Source: Planctomycetaceae bacterium (GTDB lineage Bacteria; Planctomycetota; Planctomycetia; Planctomycetales; Planctomycetaceae). From it: a stretch of DNA of 5,370 nt. The first letter of the stretch is position 1; each line of letters begins with the position of its first letter. The stretch spans positions 1-5,370 of the forward strand of contig JAEUIG010000256.1 in the NCBI GenBank assembly GCA_016795125.1. Direction: 5' to 3'. Shown in pieces: positions 1-5,370 of this stretch. The translations under genes were made by a program, and so were the position numbers. A model generated the notes under the pieces. It was not told where the DNA came from. It made no database searches and saw nothing but the letters and a program-made list of their open reading frames with translations.

Positions 1-145
1 AAAGTCTGACCTGACAGAGCCAGGCGCGCCCTTGCGGGCGTACGCCGTCAGCATTCCCGGTTCAAGTTCGCCAGTTGCCCGCCTCGCCGCGTCCCTGATG
101 GCCGCGCTATGGCCCGGCGCCGGCGCACGACATTCATTTCCTCGA

Positions 146-176
146 CCGGTTCCGGCCGCGCTGCGCGGCGAACCGG
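146..176. other. Strong inverted repeat upstream of the DUF1559 gene
   Basis: CCGGTTC (146-152) pairs with GAACCGG (170-176), and GCCGCG (155-160) pairs with CGCGGC (164-169) around a CTG loop, with a two-base bulge (CG, 153-154). This gives 13 pairs in 31 bases. No T-run follows on either strand, so it is not a classical intrinsic terminator. It ends 53 bases before the DUF1559 start codon, so it could lie in that gene's 5' leader, or it could end transcription of a gene to the left of the window. The pairing is read directly from the sequence; the role is unknown. Apart from this hairpin and scattered CCGGTTC copies, nothing convincing was seen in 1-229. Confidence 0.5.
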
Positions 177-229
177 CGCGCGTTCGTATCGATTCATTCC
201 CCCGGTTCATCTGAATAAAGCGAAATCCC

Positions 230-1144
230 ATGCGTTCTCAGAATTCCCGGCGTGGCTTCACGCTGATCGAGTTGCTCGTCGTCATTGCCATCATCGCCAT
301 CCTCATCGCCCTGCTCCTGCCGGCGGTCCAACAGGCCCGCGAAGCAGCGCGGCGGACGCAATGCCGGAACAATCTCCGGCAGTTCGGCCTGGCGCTTCAC
401 AACTACCATGATGTGTTCAACGCGTTCCCCTCGGGCTGGATCGGAGTAACCGGCGGCATCCCGACCGCTCACGACGGCGTGAACGGCGCCGGCTGGGGGA
501 CCATGCTCTTGCCGTACCTCGAACAATCGAACCTGTACAACCAGTTCAACTCCCATGTCGGGATTGAGGATCTCCGGAACGACGCCTTCCGATTGACCAA
601 TCTGGCGGTCTTCCGCTGCCCTTCCGATCCGCAGCCGGAACGCTTCGAAATCGAGGAGGAGGGGAACCCCGGCGCCGTCATCTGCGAACTGCCGATCGCC
701 AACTACGTCGGCTCATTCGGGACGGTCGAGCTGGACGGCTGCGAGAATTCGCCTGGCACGGCGCCGGTGCAGGCGAACGGCCAGTGTGTCGGCGACGGCG
801 TGTTCTATCACAACAGTCAGGTGAGGATCCGGGACGTTCTCGACGGGACGAGCAACACGTTTGTCGTGGGTGAACGCCGGACGAATCCCGCTGCCGGCTG
901 GCATTCGACGTGGGTCGGCCGCGTGGCGGAGGGTGAAGAGGCGTTTCAGCGAGTGCTGGGATCGTTCGACCACACGCCGAATCATCCGGCCACGCATTTC
1001 GACGATTTCAGCAGCCGGCACACGGGAGGGGCGATGTTCGTCCTGGCCGACGGTCATGTGCGGTTCGTTTCGGAGAACGTCGATCACAACGTCTACCAGT
1101 CAGTCGGCACGATCAAGGGGAGCGAGATCGTCGGTGAGTTCTGA
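230..1144 (+). CDS. DUF1559 domain-containing pseudopilin-like protein (prepilin-type N-terminus, H-X9-DG C-terminus)
   Basis: A 304-residue protein of the planctomycete DUF1559 family. A short basic leader ending RRG (residues 7-9) is followed by FTLIE (10-14), which matches a type IV prepilin peptidase site with Phe at +1 and Glu at +5. A hydrophobic helix runs to about residue 30, then the family signature [12 protein letters not shown] (31-42). Further family features are FRCPSDP (128-134), DGTSNT (205-210) and, near the C-terminus, His264 followed by nine residues and Asp274-Gly275, the H-X9-DG motif. The length is within the usual range of about 300-350. By homology the product would be processed and held in the inner membrane by its helix with the C-terminal domain outside the cytoplasm; the molecular function of the family is not established. 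The ATG at 230 is chosen because it places the leader exactly; only a weak purine stretch (AAAGCGAAA) precedes it. It appears to be a single-gene unit: the next gene is 161 bp away beyond a palindrome. Confidence 0.95.
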   Translation: MRSQNSRRGFTLIELLVVIAIIAILIALLLPAVQQAREAARRTQCRNNLRQFGLALHNYHDVFNAFPSGWIGVTGGIPTAHDGVNGAGWGTMLLPYLEQSNLYNQFNSHVGIEDLRNDAFRLTNLAVFRCPSDPQPERFEIEEEGNPGAVICELPIANYVGSFGTVELDGCENSPGTAPVQANGQCVGDGVFYHNSQVRIRDVLDGTSNTFVVGERRTNPAAGWHSTWVGRVAEGEEAFQRVLGSFDHTPNHPATHFDDFSSRHTGGAMFVLADGHVRFVSENVDHNVYQSVGTIKGSEIVGEF

Positions 1145-1153
1145 GTGAAATCT

Positions 1154-1176
1154 CCCCTCTCCCTTTGGGAGAGGGG
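1154..1176. repeat. Perfect 10-bp palindrome, REP-like or terminator-like
   Basis: CCCCTCTCCC (1154-1163), loop TTT, then GGGAGAGGGG (1167-1176): a flawless 10-bp stem starting 9 bases after the DUF1559 stop codon. The sequence continues GCC-free as CCGGGGGTGAGGGTGA rather than with a T-run, so as an intrinsic terminator it is atypical. From general knowledge, the combination of this palindrome with a following GGGGGTGAGGG tract resembles dispersed intergenic REP-type repeats seen in many bacterial genomes. It probably separates the transcript of the DUF1559 gene from the hydrolase downstream. The pairing is seen; the family membership and role are inferred. Confidence 0.65.
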
Positions 1177-1305
1177 CCGGGGGTGAGGGTGAACCACCAC
1201 CGACATCCACTGCACCAAAACGTTTAGAGTGGCCGGTTTACTACTGGCGTTCGGAACGGACGGGTATCATGAGCAGATTCCCCCCTCCCTAACGCGAGTC
1301 CGCCG

Positions 1306-2298
1306 ATGACCGGTTCCGCGCGTCTGCACTGCAAGTTGCTTGTCGCCACGGTGGGACTGGTGATTGCCACATCGACAGACGATAGTGGGGCGGCCGATCC
1401 GTCGCCGCTGACGTTCACTTACAAGCAGGTCGGCGATCTCGAGATCAAGGCGGACGTCTACGGCGCCGCGCCGGGCGATTCGCGCCCGGTGCTGGTGTGG
1501 ATTCACGGCGGGGCGCTGATCGGCGGGAACCGGACATCAGTGGATCGGCGACTGCGGGATGCAATGCTGGACGCGGGCTGCGTCGTCGTGTCGATCGACT
1601 ACCGACTCGCACCGGAAACCATGCTGCCGGAGATCATCGCGGACCTGGAGGATGCGTTCCGCTGGGTGCGTGAGCATGGTCCGGCCCTGTTCGGCGCGGA
1701 TCCGCAGCGGATAGGGGTCGCGGGGGGATCGGCCGGCGGTTATCTCACGCTGACGGCAGGCTTCCGCGTCGAACCGCGGCCACCGGCGCTGGTGGCGCTG
1801 TACGGATACGGAGACCTGATCGGCGACTGGTACAGCACGCCGAGCGCGTATCCGAGACATAACAAAAACAAACCGACCGCGGAAGAAGCACAGGCGCAGG
1901 TGTCCGGCCCGCCGATTGCAGATGATCGTGACCGGAAGGGGCAGGGGTTCCTGTTCTACGAATGGTGCCGCCAGCACGGCGCATGGCCCAAGGGCGTTTC
2001 CGGCTGGGACCCGCACACCGAGGGTGAGAAGTTTTTCCCGTTCATGCCGGTGAAGAACGTCACCCCCGACTACCCGCCGACGATCCTGATCCACGGCACG
2101 GCCGACACCGACGTGCCGTACGAACAATCCGTGCTCATGGCGGCGGAGTTCGACTCGCATGGCGTCGAACACCGGCTCATCAGCCTGGAGAACGGCGAGC
2201 ACGGGTTCGGCGGAGCGGACAAGCAGGCGATCGAGGACGCTTATGCGGCGGCGATTGCGTTTCTCAAAGAGAAGCTTGGTTGTGGACAGGCGCCGTAG
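1306..2298 (+). CDS. Alpha/beta hydrolase, esterase/lipase-like, probably exported
   Basis: A 330-residue serine hydrolase of the alpha/beta fold, close to the hormone-sensitive-lipase/carboxylesterase type. Visible motifs in order are the oxyanion-hole HGG (residues 67-69, in VWIHGGALIGG), the strand SIDYRLAPE (96-104), the nucleophile elbow GGSAGG with Ser142, a likely catalytic Asp267 in HGTADTDVP (263-271), and His299 in NGEHGF. The triad is therefore intact. The N-terminus has Arg6 and Lys10, a hydrophobic core at about 11-22 and a possible cleavage site after GAA (28-30), so a Sec signal peptide is likely but not certain. Residues about 170-250 form a poorly conserved cap or lid with many charged and aromatic residues, which would set the substrate; the substrate cannot be told. 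The ATG at 1306 is preferred because it opens the signal-like segment; no Shine-Dalgarno sequence is visible before it. The gene stands alone and converges on the ceramidase-like gene. Confidence 0.92.
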   Translation: MTGSARLHCKLLVATVGLVIATSTDDSGAADPSPLTFTYKQVGDLEIKADVYGAAPGDSRPVLVWIHGGALIGGNRTSVDRRLRDAMLDAGCVVVSIDYRLAPETMLPEIIADLEDAFRWVREHGPALFGADPQRIGVAGGSAGGYLTLTAGFRVEPRPPALVALYGYGDLIGDWYSTPSAYPRHNKNKPTAEEAQAQVSGPPIADDRDRKGQGFLFYEWCRQHGAWPKGVSGWDPHTEGEKFFPFMPVKNVTPDYPPTILIHGTADTDVPYEQSVLMAAEFDSHGVEHRLISLENGEHGFGGADKQAIEDAYAAAIAFLKEKLGCGQAP

Positions 2299-2317
2299 CT
2301 TCGCGTAACACGATTGC

Positions 2318-2349
2318 CGGCGACGACTCCGTCCCTCGAGCCGTCGCCG
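2318..2349. terminator. Hairpin between convergent genes, candidate bidirectional terminator
   Basis: CGGCGACG (2318-2325) pairs perfectly with CGTCGCCG (2342-2349); after one A/C mismatch, CTC (2327-2329) pairs with GAG (2338-2340) around an 8-base loop. It sits in the 65-bp gap between the hydrolase stop (plus strand) and the ceramidase-like stop (minus strand), the expected place for a shared terminator. Neither side has a T-run, so it may only stall polymerase or protect 3' ends. The structure is seen; the role is inferred from position. Confidence 0.5.
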
Positions 2350-2363
2350 ACATCCCGCAGGAC

Positions 2364-3812
2364 TCACTCTGCGGCCGCTTCGCGCAGCAGACCGATGGCG
2401 GTCTCGACAAGCATTTCGCCGCTGCCGGGCTGCGTGGCGGAGTTGGTCACCTCGTAGCTCCCCTGGGCGCAGGCGGCACGTGTCGGGAGGTAGATCGTCT
2501 CTTTCGCGTTCGCCAGTTCGATGACGAACGTGGTGCGGAAGGGAGAAGCCCGCTTGATCGCGAGGCCGAGGTCGACGAACACTTCGCCGGGCAGGCAGAC
2601 GATCGCCACGTCGTCGCCGATGCAGATGGCGGTCACCTCGATCGGCAGCGAATCGCCGACGCCGGCCCACGTGTGCGTCAGGCCCCAGGTGATGAGGTTG
2701 TCGGATGCGATAACCGGCGGCTTGTGTTGCAGGCGGTCGATGATCAGCCGCTTGTACGCCGTGACGTGCTCGTAGAAGTCGAGCGTCTCGCCCTTCTGAA
2801 CCGCCTTGATCGCGGCCTCGGCAGCGGCGAGCTGCTCGTTCGTCGAAACCTGCAGCGGGAGGTGCACAACCGCCGAGCGCACACGGACGTTCGTCGCTGC
2901 GAGCGGCTGCAGCGCGTCGAGATGATTCGTGATCGTGGCTCCGAGCGAGTTGCCGATGAAGTCGGTCTTGTTCCGTTCACTCGCGTTGGGATCGACATGG
3001 TTGATGTCGCCGCAGGTTCCCAGGCCGAACACGGAAACGACATCGGGTCCCATCGCGGCGCGGACCGACTCGGCAATGTAGAAGGGGTAATCGGCGCTCC
3101 ACTTCATGCCGCCGACGGTATCGAGGTGCAATGCAAAGCTGCTCAACAGGCCCTGCGGGTTGCCGTCGGTCCCCTTGACCAGCAGCAGCGGGATTTCCGG
3201 GTCGATCGGTCCGGCTGCGCGGACGACATCCGGGCTGGCGTAAGTCATCCAGGTCCGGGCGCTGCCGTCTTTCATGACGAAGCGGCGATTGAACGAGACC
3301 GGTGTTTCCTGCTGCGCCGATCCGCTGAACAGCAGAGACGGCGTCGCGTTGGCCTGCGCGGCGGCGACGGCGTCGGCCGTGTGATGGATCAGTTGATCGA
3401 TGTAGGCGGCGCGCGACGGATCGCCCGGGTTTCCGCCGAGGACGCGATACAGTTCCTTGCCGTAATCCGGCGCGGTGTGCGAGTGCGTTCCGCTCACGAC
3501 GACGTTCGCGACGGGGATGCCCGTGCGTTCGGACGCTTCGGCACGAATGTGCGTCGACAGGTCGATCGAGATGCCGATCAGGTCGCAGACGACAAGGGCG
3601 GCCTGTTCGGTCTCGCCGCGGAACACGATGGCCTTGGCCTTCAGCGGATCGATCGCTCCTTCGGCCAGACGTTCGTGGTAGTAGCCGGCCATCGGGAAGC
3701 CGTTGGGCGGCGTGATGTCGGTCTCCGCGAAGCCGACCTGGACCGGGTCAGCGGCTGGTACTGGAACCGCTAAACAGACGAGGGCAAGTACCGCGAAAGC
3801 GTGACGTATCAC
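2364..3812 (-). CDS. Neutral/alkaline non-lysosomal ceramidase-family protein, secreted
   Basis: A 482-residue protein matching the N-terminal catalytic domain of neutral ceramidases (PF04734 type). A Sec signal peptide is clear: MIRHAF, a hydrophobic stretch to about residue 17, and probable cleavage near VPA (18-20). Family features follow: VGFAETDITPP (26-36), the zinc-site motif THSH (109-112) with His110 and His112, a further His229 in ALHLDTVGG, GTCGDINHVDP (265-275), Glu410 in LPGEVFVDLG and Tyr454 in GSYEV. The last two fit the zinc-ligand Glu and Tyr of the Pseudomonas aeruginosa enzyme. Known ceramidases carry a nucleophilic Ser in a GDVSPN motif; here that place reads GDINHV, so Ser seems replaced by Asn, and true ceramide hydrolysis is doubtful. 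The C-terminal immunoglobulin-like domain of full ceramidases (about 650 or more residues in all) is absent. The start codon is GTG, preceded by GGGAG six bases away. It lies 230 bp downstream of nrdR on the same strand. Family assignment is firm; substrate is unknown, perhaps another lipid or an amide-linked compound. Confidence 0.9.
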   Translation of the reverse strand: MIRHAFAVLALVCLAVPVPAADPVQVGFAETDITPPNGFPMAGYYHERLAEGAIDPLKAKAIVFRGETEQAALVVCDLIGISIDLSTHIRAEASERTGIPVANVVVSGTHSHTAPDYGKELYRVLGGNPGDPSRAAYIDQLIHHTADAVAAAQANATPSLLFSGSAQQETPVSFNRRFVMKDGSARTWMTYASPDVVRAAGPIDPEIPLLLVKGTDGNPQGLLSSFALHLDTVGGMKWSADYPFYIAESVRAAMGPDVVSVFGLGTCGDINHVDPNASERNKTDFIGNSLGATITNHLDALQPLAATNVRVRSAVVHLPLQVSTNEQLAAAEAAIKAVQKGETLDFYEHVTAYKRLIIDRLQHKPPVIASDNLITWGLTHTWAGVGDSLPIEVTAICIGDDVAIVCLPGEVFVDLGLAIKRASPFRTTFVIELANAKETIYLPTRAACAQGSYEVTNSATQPGSGEMLVETAIGLLREAAAE

Positions 3813-3818
3813 AGGAGG

Positions 3819-3823
3819 CTCCC
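3819..3823 (-). promoter_or_regulatory. Candidate ribosome binding site GGGAG of the ceramidase-like gene
   Basis: On the minus strand GGGAG lies six bases before the GTG start at 3812-3810, and it supports that non-ATG start together with the signal peptide that begins there. The six spacer bases are CCTCCT, which is itself the anti-Shine-Dalgarno core, an odd arrangement. No comparable site precedes the other genes of the window. Confidence 0.4.
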
Positions 3824-3831
3824 AAAGGAAA

Positions 3832-3855
3832 GAACAGGAGGGAACAGAGGCAACG
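3832..3855 (+). repeat. Intergenic repeat copy A (direct copy of B)
   Basis: This 24-base purine-rich stretch begins GAACAGGAGGGAACAGAGG and matches copy B (3922-3945) at 21 of 24 positions, exactly 90 bases apart. It lies in the leader of the ceramidase-like gene, which is transcribed from the opposite strand and so has a pyrimidine-rich 5' region here. Confidence 0.65.
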
Positions 3856-3857
3856 GA

Positions 3858-3875
3858 GAGTGAACGGAGTGAACT
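3858..3875. repeat. Two tandem 9-base units, GAGTGAACG and GAGTGAACT
   Basis: GAGTGAAC occurs at 3858 and again at 3867 with a period of nine bases. It adjoins repeat copy A, about 45-60 bases upstream of the ceramidase-like start codon. It could be a small operator-like direct repeat or only part of the low-complexity tract; the sequence alone does not decide. Confidence 0.4.
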
Positions 3876-3911
3876 TGGTCACCTAGTGAAGCAGGGAGTT
3901 GAGAGCTTGCA

Positions 3912-4029
3912 GGAAGGACATGAACAGCAGGGAACAAAGGCAACAAAGGGCTCTCGCCGCTATCGCAGGTCTCCAGCGCCACGCTTCATCCCTTTCTTCG
4001 CGTCCTTCGTTTCCTTCTGTTCAACTTCC
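3912..4029. repeat. Imperfect inverted repeat (copies B and C) downstream of nrdR
   Basis: Copy B (3922-3950, plus strand) starts GAACAGCAGGGAACAAAGG; copy C (4022 down to 3990, minus strand) starts GAACAGAAGGAAACGAAGG. As RNA from the minus strand the arms can pair over 17 of 19 positions in their best part (counting one G-U), and GGAAG at 4029-4025 can pair with CTTCC opposite 3912-3916 beyond a small internal loop. The loop of about 39 bases (3951-3989) has no obvious content. The element begins about 14 bases after the nrdR stop codon, so it may end or stabilise the nrdR transcript. It could also be a small REP- or MITE-like element; no target-site duplication was seen at its edges. Confidence 0.55.
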
Positions 4030-4042
4030 TTTCTGATGCGAC

Positions 4043-4525
4043 TCACTCGGTGTTGCGCCGCCCACGCTTGGGACGTGTCCGACCGAGCATGGGCTGGAGT
4101 TCTTCGACGAAATCGTTGACGTCCTTGAAATTCCGGTAGACCGACGCGAAGCGTACATACGCGACCTGATCGAGCTGGCGGAGGGCCGAGATCACCTTTT
4201 CGCCGACGTACCGCGACGGCACTTCGCGATCAAAATTCGCCTGCACGTCGATCTCGATGTCGGCAATCAGCCGCTCGATCTGGTCCGGGCTGATGGGCCG
4301 CTTGTAGCAGGCCTTCTCGATGCCGGAGCGGATCTTCTCTCGGTCGAACGGAATCCGTGTGCCGTCCTTCTTGATGACTTTGAGCGGGGTCTCTTCAATC
4401 TTCTCGCGCGTGGTGAAGCGTCGATCACAGGCGAGGCACTGCCGGCGGCGGCGAATCTCGAACTCTTCGCTGCCGCGTGAGTCGATGACCTTGGTCTCGC
4501 CTTTGCGACAGAAGGGGCATTTCAT
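4043..4525 (-). CDS. nrdR: Transcriptional repressor NrdR
   Basis: A 160-residue NrdR, the nucleotide-sensing repressor of ribonucleotide reductase operons. The N-terminal zinc ribbon is complete: Cys3 and Cys6 in MKCPFC, then Cys30 and Cys33 in RRRRQCLAC, with the hallmark VIDSR (13-17) and RRFTTRE (35-41). An ATP-cone domain follows from about residue 47 to 140: [26 protein letters not shown], and near the end [10 protein letters not shown] and [13 protein letters not shown]. Within the family the ATP-cone binds ATP or dATP and this controls DNA binding to NrdR boxes in front of nrd genes. The length slightly exceeds the E. coli protein (149) because of a basic tail ([12 protein letters not shown]). 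The ATG at 4525 is certain because MKCPFC is the conserved start; no clear Shine-Dalgarno sequence precedes it. No ribonucleotide reductase gene and no palindromic NrdR box is visible here, so its targets lie elsewhere. Confidence 0.98.
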   Translation of the reverse strand: MKCPFCRKGETKVIDSRGSEEFEIRRRRQCLACDRRFTTREKIEETPLKVIKKDGTRIPFDREKIRSGIEKACYKRPISPDQIERLIADIEIDVQANFDREVPSRYVGEKVISALRQLDQVAYVRFASVYRNFKDVNDFVEELQPMLGRTRPKRGRRNTE

Positions 4526-4546
4526 GAGGGCTCAGGGGCGAGGGGT

Positions 4547-4571
4547 CGGAGGTCAGGGGGCGGAGGTCAGG
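4547..4571. repeat. Two direct copies of CGGAGGTCAGG, 14-base spacing
   Basis: CGGAGGTCAGG occurs at 4547-4557 and 4561-4571. A weaker related unit (CTCAGGGGCGAGG) occurs at 4531-4543, so most of the 78-bp spacer upstream of nrdR is one degenerate G-rich tract. It occupies the place where the nrdR promoter or ribosome binding site would be expected. No function can be assigned. Confidence 0.6.
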
Positions 4572-4578
4572 CCAGCCC

Positions 4579-4606
4579 GAAATCCAAAATCCGAAATCCA
4601 AAATCA
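4579..4606. repeat. Tandem heptamers GAAATCC/AAAATCC running into a stop codon
   Basis: Four consecutive 7-base units read GAAATCC, AAAATCC, GAAATCC, AAAATCA, that is, two copies of a 14-base unit differing only in the last base. The final three bases (4604-4606) are the TGA stop codon, on the minus strand, of the PQQ-like gene. It is AT-rich against the GC-rich surroundings. It may be an intergenic simple repeat that expanded or inserted right at the gene end. Confidence 0.75.
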
Positions 4607-5370
4607 TTCTCCGAGGTTCACGCATTTCAGCGTTCCGGTATCCCGGACGTAGAGTTTGCCGTTGGAGAGTGCGGGGAGTGCGCGGACGGTGTCGTTGAAG
4701 AGCCGGGTTCGCTTCAGGGGCTGAAACGTGTCGCCGCCGAGGGCTGCCAGGACGAGTTCGCCGTCGGTCGTCATGATGAGGAGCTTGCCGTCGGCCTTGA
4801 TCAGGGTCGCATAGCCGAAGTCTTCCTCCGACCAGATGACCTTCTGCGTCACAGGGTCGAAGCACTTCAGCGTCGCGGGAGGAATGTCCTGGCGGCCGTC
4901 GACGCCGTACAGCAGGCCGTCGTGCTCAATGCAGGTGGTGTACTGGCTGGACATCAGATCGTTGCCGTCCCAGAGTTCCTCCGGCTGTGCTCCTGCGAGA
5001 TTCACGAGACGGGCGCCGATGCCGTAGCTGGCTGACAGGAACAGCTGGTCCCTGATGACGATCGGATTGGCGGCCGTGACCGTCGGTCCGCGCAACCCGT
5101 AAGGAAACTCCGCCAGCACGTCACCGTTGTGCGGATCGAGCACCACGCACTTCAGCCGCGTCAGTGCGATGACCCGTTGTTTGCCGCCGATCGTGGCCAT
5201 GACGGGCGAGGAATAACTGCTGCCGTCGGCGACGGCTTTCCACAACACGTGTCCCGTCGCCAGTTCGAAGGCGACGACACCCGCCTTCTGAGTGCGCCCG
5301 CCGACGGTCGCGATCACCTTGCCGCCGTCGATGAGGGGACTGCTGCCCGCCCCGAAAAGGTTCTCCAGCG
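4604..5370 (-). CDS. PQQ-like (BamB-type) beta-propeller repeat protein, C-terminal part
   Basis: The last 254 residues of a gene whose start lies beyond the right edge; the reading frame is open to position 5368, starting LENLFGAGSSPLIDGGKV. The often-predicted GTG start at 5317 is internal, since the residues before it belong to the same conserved blade. Propeller blades are recognised by recurring strand-turn motifs: VVAFELATGHVLWKA (fragment residues 31-45), VVLDPHNGDVLAEFPY (75-90), LKCFDPVTQKVIWSEEDFGY (167-186), DGELVLAAL (202-210) and LYVRDTGTLKCVNL (239-252). The motif 'FD...TG...W' is typical of PQQ-like/BamB-like repeats. Such proteins in planctomycetes are abundant, around 400-450 residues when alone, and usually carry a signal peptide; that part is not visible. 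No active-site residues for a PQQ-dependent dehydrogenase are seen, so a binding or scaffold role is more likely than catalysis. The gene precedes nrdR on the same strand with a 78-bp repeat-filled gap. Function unknown. Confidence 0.88.
   Translation of the reverse strand, partial: LENLFGAGSSPLIDGGKVIATVGGRTQKAGVVAFELATGHVLWKAVADGSSYSSPVMATIGGKQRVIALTRLKCVVLDPHNGDVLAEFPYGLRGPTVTAANPIVIRDQLFLSASYGIGARLVNLAGAQPEELWDGNDLMSSQYTTCIEHDGLLYGVDGRQDIPPATLKCFDPVTQKVIWSEEDFGYATLIKADGKLLIMTTDGELVLAALGGDTFQPLKRTRLFNDTVRALPALSNGKLYVRDTGTLKCVNLGE

Noticed and set aside
53..75. GGTTCAAGTTC, reminiscent of a tRNA T-loop
   Set aside because: The flanking bases CCCGG and TCGCC cannot form the T-stem and no anticodon or acceptor arms are found.
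32..214. Short plus-strand open frame before the DUF1559 gene
   Set aside because: No ribosome site, no recognisable motif, and it spans the hairpin; probably non-coding.
1216..1258. Possible promoter (TTTAGA ... TACTAC) and the small palindrome CGTTC-G-GAACG before the hydrolase
   Set aside because: Matches to sigma-70 elements are weak and spacing is poor; the palindrome has only five pairs. Not enough for a call.
1537..2670. Minus-strand open frame of 377 codons across the hydrolase and the end of the ceramidase-like gene
   Set aside because: Arg-rich translation with no domain; it overlaps two well-supported genes in other frames.
2280..3773. Plus-strand open frame of 497 codons opposite the ceramidase-like gene
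   Set aside because: It is a shadow of the real minus-strand gene in GC-rich DNA. Its translation is dominated by Arg, Asp, Val and Gly without hydrophobic patterning, and matches no family, while the opposite frame has clear motifs and a signal peptide.
3886..4119. Open frame of 77 codons on the plus strand in the nrdR-ceramidase gap
   Set aside because: It reads through the low-complexity repeat and into nrdR antisense, and its Phe/Ser-rich translation is explained by the repeat itself.
5315..5317. GTG as start codon of the PQQ-like gene
   Set aside because: The frame stays open to the window edge and the upstream residues (FGAGSSPLIDGG) look like part of the propeller, so the true start is outside the window.
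4043..5370. PQQ-like gene, nrdR and the ceramidase-like gene as one new functional system
   Set aside because: Only shared direction supports this. The gaps (78 and 230 bp) are repeat-filled and the known functions, cytoplasmic gene repression and envelope proteins, do not connect.

Overview
The window looks like ordinary chromosome from a member of the Planctomycetota (high GC). The main reason is the first gene, a pseudopilin-like DUF1559 protein with an N-terminal prepilin helix and a C-terminal H-X9-DG motif; this family is massively expanded in planctomycetes. The secreted ceramidase-like protein, the PQQ-like beta-propeller protein and the exported-type alpha/beta hydrolase are also common paralogous families there. 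The genus cannot be named from the sequence.

Layout. Positions 1-229 hold no convincing gene but contain a strong 13-bp hairpin (146-176) and four copies of CCGGTTC or its complement. The DUF1559 gene follows on the plus strand (230-1144). A 161-bp spacer (1145-1305) carries a perfect 10-bp palindrome that looks like a terminator or REP-type repeat. A plus-strand alpha/beta hydrolase (1306-2298) comes next and converges on a minus-strand neutral-ceramidase-family gene (2364-3812); a hairpin lies in the 65-bp gap between them. Reading the minus strand 5' to 3', the order is a PQQ-like beta-propeller gene that enters from beyond the right edge (4604-5370, C-terminal part only), nrdR (4043-4525), then the ceramidase-like gene. 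The 78-bp and 230-bp spacers between these three are full of short repeats, including two arms of an inverted repeat that could fold back just downstream of nrdR.

How the genes relate. NrdR is the zinc-finger/ATP-cone repressor of ribonucleotide reductase genes and is cytoplasmic. The DUF1559, hydrolase and ceramidase-like products all have N-termini suited to export, so they probably act in or beyond the cell envelope. The sequence shows no shared pathway. The three minus-strand genes point the same way, but the repeat-rich spacers argue against tight coupling of nrdR and the ceramidase-like gene. No mobile element gene, CRISPR array, tRNA or rRNA was seen.

I did not find a new multi-gene system. 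The points most worth a second look are the ceramidase-family protein that seems to lack the usual nucleophilic serine, the fold-back repeat after nrdR, and the short tandem repeat that runs into the stop codon of the PQQ-like gene.
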